64,000 nucleotides of DNA from Herbaspirillum sp. SJZ107 (lineage in GTDB: Bacteria; Pseudomonadota; Gammaproteobacteria; Burkholderiales; Burkholderiaceae_D), in contig NZ_VFNH01000001.1 of the NCBI RefSeq assembly GCF_006715485.1, positions 1,178,001-1,242,000 of the forward strand, read 5' to 3'. How positions within the stretch are numbered: the first letter of the stretch is position 1; each line of letters begins with the position of its first letter. The position numbers and the translations under genes are program-made. The notes under the pieces were generated by a model, which had not been told where the DNA came from, did not search any database, and saw only the letters and a program-made list of their open reading frames with translations. Shown here one piece after another: positions 59,961 through 64,000 of the stretch.

Positions 59961-61244
59961 ATGAGTCTGATTAACAAGATGCTGCAGGACCTCGACGCGC
60001 GCGGTACCGCGCCGGGCGAGGCCTTACCTTCGCAAATCAAGCCGGTGGCGCGCGAGCCCCACGGTGTCAACAAGCGCATGCTGGCGGCCGGCGTGGGCGG
60101 TGCCTTCGCCGCCGTGGCGGTGGTGTGGTTCGGGTGGCAGCAGCTGCATGCACCCGGCGTGGCTAGCGCGCCGCTGGTGGCCAAACCGGCGTCGGCTGCC
60201 GTGCCTGCGCCCGTACCTGTGCCTGCAGCGGCCAAGGCGCCGCCGCAGATGACCAGCACGATCACCATGCTGCCGGCCGGTACGCCTGCTTCGGAGCCGG
60301 CATCGGCGCCGGTTGCCGAACCGCCTGCCGCGCAGGCACCCGAACCGGCACCGGTGGTGGCGGCGCGTGCCGCGGCGTCCGAGCCGCCGGCGCCAGCCAA
60401 GGCAGAGGCCCGTCCCGTGAAACCGGAGGCGCCGCAGGCCCGCCGCGACAGCGCCGCGCCGAAGCACAAGGCCGCCATCGTCGACACGCTGCCGGCGCGG
60501 GTGGCGTACCAGTCGGTGGCGCCGGTCGAGCCGGACAGCGAGGAAGCGCGCGCCGTACGCCGGGCCCTGACCCAGGAACTGGAAGCGCGCCTGGCGCGCA
60601 AGCCTTTTGCGCCTGCCGGGACCATCGCCGACAGCCGCAATGCATCGGCCCGCACCGCATCGGGCCGCAACCAGAGCGTGTCGCAGCGTGCCGAAGCCGA
60701 ATACCGGCGCGCGCTGTCCAGCATGCAGGACGGCCGCATGGGCGAGACCATCGCCTCCCTGGAGTCCGCACTGCGCATCGACCCCGGCCACGAAGCCGCG
60801 CGCCAGACCCTGGTCGGCCTGCTGATCGAAGCCAAGCGCCCCGACGACGCGATCCGCCAGCTGCAGCTCGGCCTGACCCAGGACCCACGCCAGCCGGCGC
60901 TGGCGATGCTGCTGGCCCGTTTGCAGATCGAGCGCGGCGGCAACGGCATCGAAACCCTGACCCGCACCTTGCCGTATGCCGGGGCCAACCCGGACTACCA
61001 CGCTTTCCTGGCGGGCGCCTTGCAGCGCCAGCAGCGTCATCGCGAAGCGGCGGCCGAGTACCAGGCGGCGCTGCGCAGCGTGCCGGGCAATGGCGTATGG
61101 TGGATGGGGATGGGGATTTCGCTGCAGGCCGAGAAGCGCAACAGCGAGGCGCTGGAGGCGTTCCAGAAGGCGCAGGGGAGTGGGGTGCTGTCGGCTGAGC
61201 TGCAGGCGTTTGTCGAGCGGCAGATCCGGCAGCTGGGGCGCTAG
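59961..61244 (+). CDS. mshN: MSHA biogenesis TPR protein MshN
   Basis: A 427-residue protein starting MSLINKMLQDLDARG, typical of MshN/GspB-like proteins. It has one membrane span (about 36-53), a long Pro/Ala-rich periplasmic linker (about 60-200) and C-terminal TPR repeats (about 245-420: AEYRRALSSMQDGRMGETIA, DDAIRQLQLGLTQDPRQPAL, HREAAAEYQAALR). It is last gene of the mshI-N unit, 19 bases after mshM. Confidence 0.93.
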   Translation: MSLINKMLQDLDARGTAPGEALPSQIKPVAREPHGVNKRMLAAGVGGAFAAVAVVWFGWQQLHAPGVASAPLVAKPASAAVPAPVPVPAAAKAPPQMTSTITMLPAGTPASEPASAPVAEPPAAQAPEPAPVVAARAAASEPPAPAKAEARPVKPEAPQARRDSAAPKHKAAIVDTLPARVAYQSVAPVEPDSEEARAVRRALTQELEARLARKPFAPAGTIADSRNASARTASGRNQSVSQRAEAEYRRALSSMQDGRMGETIASLESALRIDPGHEAARQTLVGLLIEAKRPDDAIRQLQLGLTQDPRQPALAMLLARLQIERGGNGIETLTRTLPYAGANPDYHAFLAGALQRQQRHREAAAEYQAALRSVPGNGVWWMGMGISLQAEKRNSEALEAFQKAQGSGVLSAELQAFVERQIRQLGR

Positions 61245-61302
61245 GCGGATTTTCAGATACCGAAATCGTCGCTGTTCAATGTGCAAGCTGGCAGCGCTGC
61301 TT

Positions 61303-61953
61303 TCAGTCCTTGCGCAACACGACATGCGTTGCCGATGGCGTCGGCACGTGCCGGGTGCAGCGGAAGCCCATTGCGTTCAGGTCCAGGCCTGCGAACAGGG
61401 ATTCGCCGGACCCCAGCAACACCGGGGAGATCGCCAGGTGCATCTCGTCCACCAGGCCGGCCTGCAGGTACTGGCGCAACGTCGCCACCCCGCCACCCAG
61501 GCGCATGTCCTTGCCGTTTGCGGCGGTGCGGGCCTGCGCATAGGCGGACTCGATGCCGTCGGTGACGAAATAAAAGGTGGTGCCGCCTTTCATCTCCAGT
61601 GGCGCACGCGGATGGTGGGTCAGCACGAACACGGGGACGTGGTAGGGCGGCTCGTCGCCCCACCAGCCTTTCCAGCTGTCGTCCGGCCAGGGACCGCGGA
61701 CCGGTCCGAACATGTTGCGGCCGAGGATCCAGGCGCCCACGTTCTCGAAGCCGCGCGCGGCAAAGTCTTCGTCCGGGCCATCCGTCCCTTTGCCTTCGTT
61801 GCCGATCATGCTCTGGAATGTGCGCGTGCCACGGAACCAGTGGTGCAGACCGCCGGCGCCTTCACCCATGGGGTTCTCCAGGCTCTGGTTCGGGCCTGCG
61901 CCGTAACCGTCGATGGAAATGGAAAAGCCTCGTACTTTTAGTTCAGACATCAT
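61303..61953 (-). CDS. RibD-C/dihydrofolate reductase-fold protein
   Basis: A 216-residue protein of the YyaP/RibD C-terminal family. Markers are MSELKVRGFSISIDGYGAG, WILGRNMFGPVRG (NADPH loop), VPVFVLTHHPR, DMRLGGGVATLRQYLQAGLV and EMHLAISPVLLGSGESLF. It likely reduces a small-molecule substrate with NADPH; the substrate is unknown. The start ATG at 61953 overlaps the stop of a short reading frame that looks like the end of a lost gene. It converges with mshN, 58 bases apart. Confidence 0.93.
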   Translation of the reverse strand: MMSELKVRGFSISIDGYGAGPNQSLENPMGEGAGGLHHWFRGTRTFQSMIGNEGKGTDGPDEDFAARGFENVGAWILGRNMFGPVRGPWPDDSWKGWWGDEPPYHVPVFVLTHHPRAPLEMKGGTTFYFVTDGIESAYAQARTAANGKDMRLGGGVATLRQYLQAGLVDEMHLAISPVLLGSGESLFAGLDLNAMGFRCTRHVPTPSATHVVLRKD

Positions 61954-62066
61954 GGCTCCTTTCGTGTTGGCGTTTCGACGAATTGTGCGAGATTCTCCAG
62001 GGAGGCCCTGAAGCCTTCGACATGGTCCTCGTGGCGTGTACCGCGAACAGGAAACGCAGGATGTTC
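61950..62066 (-). pseudogene. Possible C-terminal remnant of a coupled upstream gene
   Basis: A 38-residue open frame reads EHPAFPVRGTRHEDHV and continues ASLENLAQFVETPTRKEP to a TGA that overlaps the reductase ATG (ATGA). It looks like the normal C-terminus of a coupled gene, possibly of the SRPBCC/AHSA1 type, a class often found beside DHFR-fold reductases. Upstream the frame runs into the end of the Sel1 gene and has no plausible start. I infer a deletion that joined the Sel1 gene to this tail. The family guess is weak. Confidence 0.35.
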
Positions 62067-62697
62067 ATGGGGGGAGATCCATCGATATGGCGGTTTGGTT
62101 GTCGCGGGACTGGGCAGGCAGAGGCATGCCCGGGCGCCAGTTGCGGGACAGGCATTGGGCTTGCGCGATCTGCTCCTCCGTCATCCGGCGCGCGATGTCG
62201 GCGCGTTGAGATTCGGCATTGCGGTTGCCACCGGCCGCAGCGAGATTCCATAGCATGTACGCAATCACAGGATCTTCCGGTACGCCGGCGACATGGTAGC
62301 GGTACATCAGCCCGAGAGCGTACTGGGCGTCCGGATGCCCATGCTGTGCCGCCTTGCGGAACCAGGATACTGCCAGCGTCTGGTTCCGGGACACCGCATT
62401 GCCGGTGTAGTACATTGCGCCGATGACATATTCCGCGGCTGCATGGCCCTGGACTGCGGCCTTGTGTTCCCAGCGAAAGGCTTGCGTGTGATCCCGCGTC
62501 ACACCGCGGCCCATGTAATACATCAAGCCGATCAAATGCTGCGCATCCGCATTGCCGGCGTCGGCAAGCGGAGCGACTTCCCTTAGCGCCAAGACATAAT
62601 CGTGCCGGTCATATGCCACCACCCCTTCGGCGAAGCCGGCAATCGAGGCGCCATGCAGACCGATCCCGAACGCTATTCCGAGGATCTGTTTTTTCAT
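62065..62697 (-). CDS. Secreted Sel1-repeat protein
   Basis: A 210-residue protein. The ATG at 62697 starts the signal peptide MKKQILGIAFGIGLHGASIA and follows CAAGG; the longer frame from 62754 would place it internally. At least three Sel1-like TPR repeats are visible (NADAQHLIGLMYYMGRGV, AAAEYVIGAMYYTGNAV, PDAQYALGLMYRYHVAGV), each followed by an A(F/V)xW(x)RKAA-type helix. Sel1 proteins are interaction scaffolds. The C-terminus (NWRPGMPLPA) is unremarkable, and its last bases abut the remnant frame. Confidence 0.9.
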   Translation of the reverse strand: MKKQILGIAFGIGLHGASIAGFAEGVVAYDRHDYVLALREVAPLADAGNADAQHLIGLMYYMGRGVTRDHTQAFRWEHKAAVQGHAAAEYVIGAMYYTGNAVSRNQTLAVSWFRKAAQHGHPDAQYALGLMYRYHVAGVPEDPVIAYMLWNLAAAGGNRNAESQRADIARRMTEEQIAQAQCLSRNWRPGMPLPAQSRDNQTAISMDLPP

Positions 62698-62851
62698 TGC
62701 CTTGTGGAGGTTTGTTTCTACCTCATCGACGAATGGATGGACGGAATTCGACACATTCCTGAAAATTTTCCAGCGCAGCGGCGATCTCGCGGCCGCCGTC
62801 GGCAGCCGTACCTCGGGCGGCCGTGCGATGCTCCATGGCGAGTTGGCACAC

Positions 62852-62857
62852 TATAAT
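62852..62857 (+). promoter_or_regulatory. -10 box for the MocR-type regulator
   Basis: A perfect TATAAT sits 55 bases before the GTG start in the 214-base divergent gap; the -35 region is weak. MocR-type regulators often bind their own divergent intergenic region. Confidence 0.5.
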
Positions 62858-62911
62858 CGGCATGCTGGTTCCAGGTAAGGGCCAGCGGAGGCCAACGCGA
62901 TAGGACTACAG

Positions 62912-64000
62912 GTGGACTACAGTCTTCTGCTCGCCGATTTCGAGCGGCAGCACAATGTCAGCGGCTGGCCGCGCCAACGCACGGTCCACGCCTGCCTGCG
63001 TGCAGCCATTTTGGGAGGGCGCCTTGCTGGCGGACACCGCCTTTTGTCCACCAGGCTCCTGGCGCGAGAGCTGGGCATTGCGCGTAACACCGTGTTGTAC
63101 GCGTATGAGGAGCTGATGGCGGAAGGGCTGCTGCTGACATCCCGGCGCGGCACCCTGGTCGCGCACGTGGCGGCTTCTGCCATCGTGGAGGAAAGCGCGG
63201 ACTGGACCGCGTTCGCCCTGTCCCGGCGGGCGCAAGCGCTCACCGGCATGGCGCTGCCCGGTGTGCTGAGCGGTGCCTTTGCACTCGGCGTTCCCGCGCT
63301 CGACGCCTTCCCGATGGCGGCTTGGCGCAGGACGCTGGACCGTGCCTGGCGCGAGACCCGCCCCTCTGAACTCGATTATGCCGACCCCGCCGGCCTGCAG
63401 GTGCTGCGCCAGGCGATCGCCGACTACCTGCAGGCCGCGCGCGGCGTGCGCTGCGACGCTGGACAGGTCGTGGTGACCAACGGCACCCAGGCGAGCCTGG
63501 AGCTGTGCGTTCACCTGTTTACGGACGCGGGAGACACCGCCTGGATCGAGAACCCCGGCTACCTCGGGGCGCTGTCGGCGTTTCGTGGCGGTCAGCTGCG
63601 TACGGTCGGCATCGCAGTGGACGACGAGGGCATCGTCCCGACTGCCGGCGACTGGGAGCGAACGCCGCCTCGTCTCATTTATACGAGTCCTTCGCACCAG
63701 TACCCGAGCGGGGGTGTGCTGGGTATGCGCCGCCGGCTGGCGCTATTGGACAACGCGCAGCATGCAGGCGCTCTGATCATCGAAGACGACTACGACAGCG
63801 AGTTCAGGCATGACGGCCCGCCTCTGCCCGCCATGCAGGGCCTCGTATCATCCTCGCCGGTCATCTATCTCGGCACCTTCAGCAAGACGATGTTCCCGGC
63901 CATGCGTACCGGCTTCATGGTCCTGCCACCCGGCCTGGCGGAGGTCGTCCGGCCTGTCCTGACACGCATGCCCATGCATGGGCGCGTGCCGGAACAGCGC
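62912..64000 (+). CDS. MocR/PdxR-type regulator (GntR HTH plus aminotransferase fold), 3' truncated
   Basis: An open frame of at least 363 codons that runs off the window end. The GTG at 62912 has AGGA six bases upstream. The GntR winged helix (about 15-85) includes LLSTRLLARELGIARNTVLY and YEELMAEGLLLTSRRGTLVA. An aminotransferase class I-like domain follows from about residue 115 with DYADPAGLQVLRQAIADYLQ, VVTNGTQASLELC, IYTSPSHQYPSG, IIEDDYDSEFR and YLGTFSKTMFPAMRTGF, where the Lys of SKTM is the expected PLP-binding lysine. MocR proteins regulate PLP, GABA or taurine metabolism; the target here is not visible. Confidence 0.93.
   Translation, partial: MDYSLLLADFERQHNVSGWPRQRTVHACLRAAILGGRLAGGHRLLSTRLLARELGIARNTVLYAYEELMAEGLLLTSRRGTLVAHVAASAIVEESADWTAFALSRRAQALTGMALPGVLSGAFALGVPALDAFPMAAWRRTLDRAWRETRPSELDYADPAGLQVLRQAIADYLQAARGVRCDAGQVVVTNGTQASLELCVHLFTDAGDTAWIENPGYLGALSAFRGGQLRTVGIAVDDEGIVPTAGDWERTPPRLIYTSPSHQYPSGGVLGMRRRLALLDNAQHAGALIIEDDYDSEFRHDGPPLPAMQGLVSSSPVIYLGTFSKTMFPAMRTGFMVLPPGLAEVVRPVLTRMPMHGRVPEQR

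Noticed and set aside
61943-62251. 102-codon minus-strand frame across the Sel1/reductase junction
   Set aside because: Atypical Arg/His/Ser-rich product that overlaps the Sel1 gene for most of its length; the other frame (61950-62066) reads much more like protein.

Overview
The window is about 64 kb of very GC-rich bacterial chromosome. It has short intergenic gaps, many ATGA or GTGA start/stop overlaps and occasional GTG and TTG starts. The gene content (complete MSHA-type pilus locus, PEP-CTERM protein, c-di-GMP enzymes, acyl-CoA dehydrogenases, large hybrid kinase) fits a betaproteobacterium of the Oxalobacteraceae (Massilia, Duganella or Janthinobacterium type). That placement is inferred from content and style, not from a marker gene. 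I see no CRISPR array, insertion sequence, prophage block or rRNA. There is one tRNA, tRNA-Leu(TAA). No gene-free stretch exceeds 300 bases.

Region 1 (1-21.7 kb) is the most unusual part: a Ser/Thr phosphosignalling and cell-wall island. The plus-strand arm holds a class B penicillin-binding transpeptidase (cut by the window edge), two unrecognised proteins, two SPFH-like proteins on either side of a tandem Lon-fold protein, and a SHOCT-kinase-coiled coil-FGE-sulfatase fusion. The minus-strand arm holds a second Ser/Thr kinase, a SEDS (FtsW/RodA) protein with a large extracytoplasmic domain, a protein with a possible degenerate FHA domain, an SH3b membrane protein, a PP2C phosphatase and a zinc-ribbon/FHA protein. 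A chemotaxis transducer, a GNAT acetyltransferase, a secreted protein and a 34-residue membrane protein lie between the arms. Kinase, phosphatase, FHA readers, SEDS polymerase and transpeptidase together recall the actinobacterial pknA/pknB-pstP-rodA-pbpA-fhaA/B operon, here in an apparent proteobacterium with extra SPFH and Lon-like partners.

Region 2 (21.8-39 kb) is mostly housekeeping and secretory: glycine-zipper protein, metallophosphoesterase, M28 peptidase, DUF1566 protein, YedK/HMCES, membrane diguanylate cyclase, tRNA-Leu, an orphan ParB-like protein, an Ntn acylase, thymidine kinase behind a possibly leaderless promoter, an HExxH membrane protein, tail-specific protease, a PEP-CTERM protein, and a two-ACAD plus MaoC operon.

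Region 3 (38.8-61.2 kb) joins signalling to pilus assembly. A PleD-like diguanylate cyclase and a 1,522-residue hybrid histidine kinase form a minus-strand pair. They diverge from the msh locus, which runs E-G-(F)-A-C-D-O-P-Q and then, behind its own -10 box, I-J-K-L-M-N. The MshE ATPase carries both halves of the c-di-GMP-binding MshEN motif, so the adjacent cyclases are plausible inputs to the pilus motor.

Region 4 (61.3-64 kb) has a RibD-C/DHFR-like reductase preceded by what looks like the tail of a lost upstream gene, a secreted Sel1-repeat protein, and a divergent MocR-type (GntR plus aminotransferase) regulator that runs off the window end.
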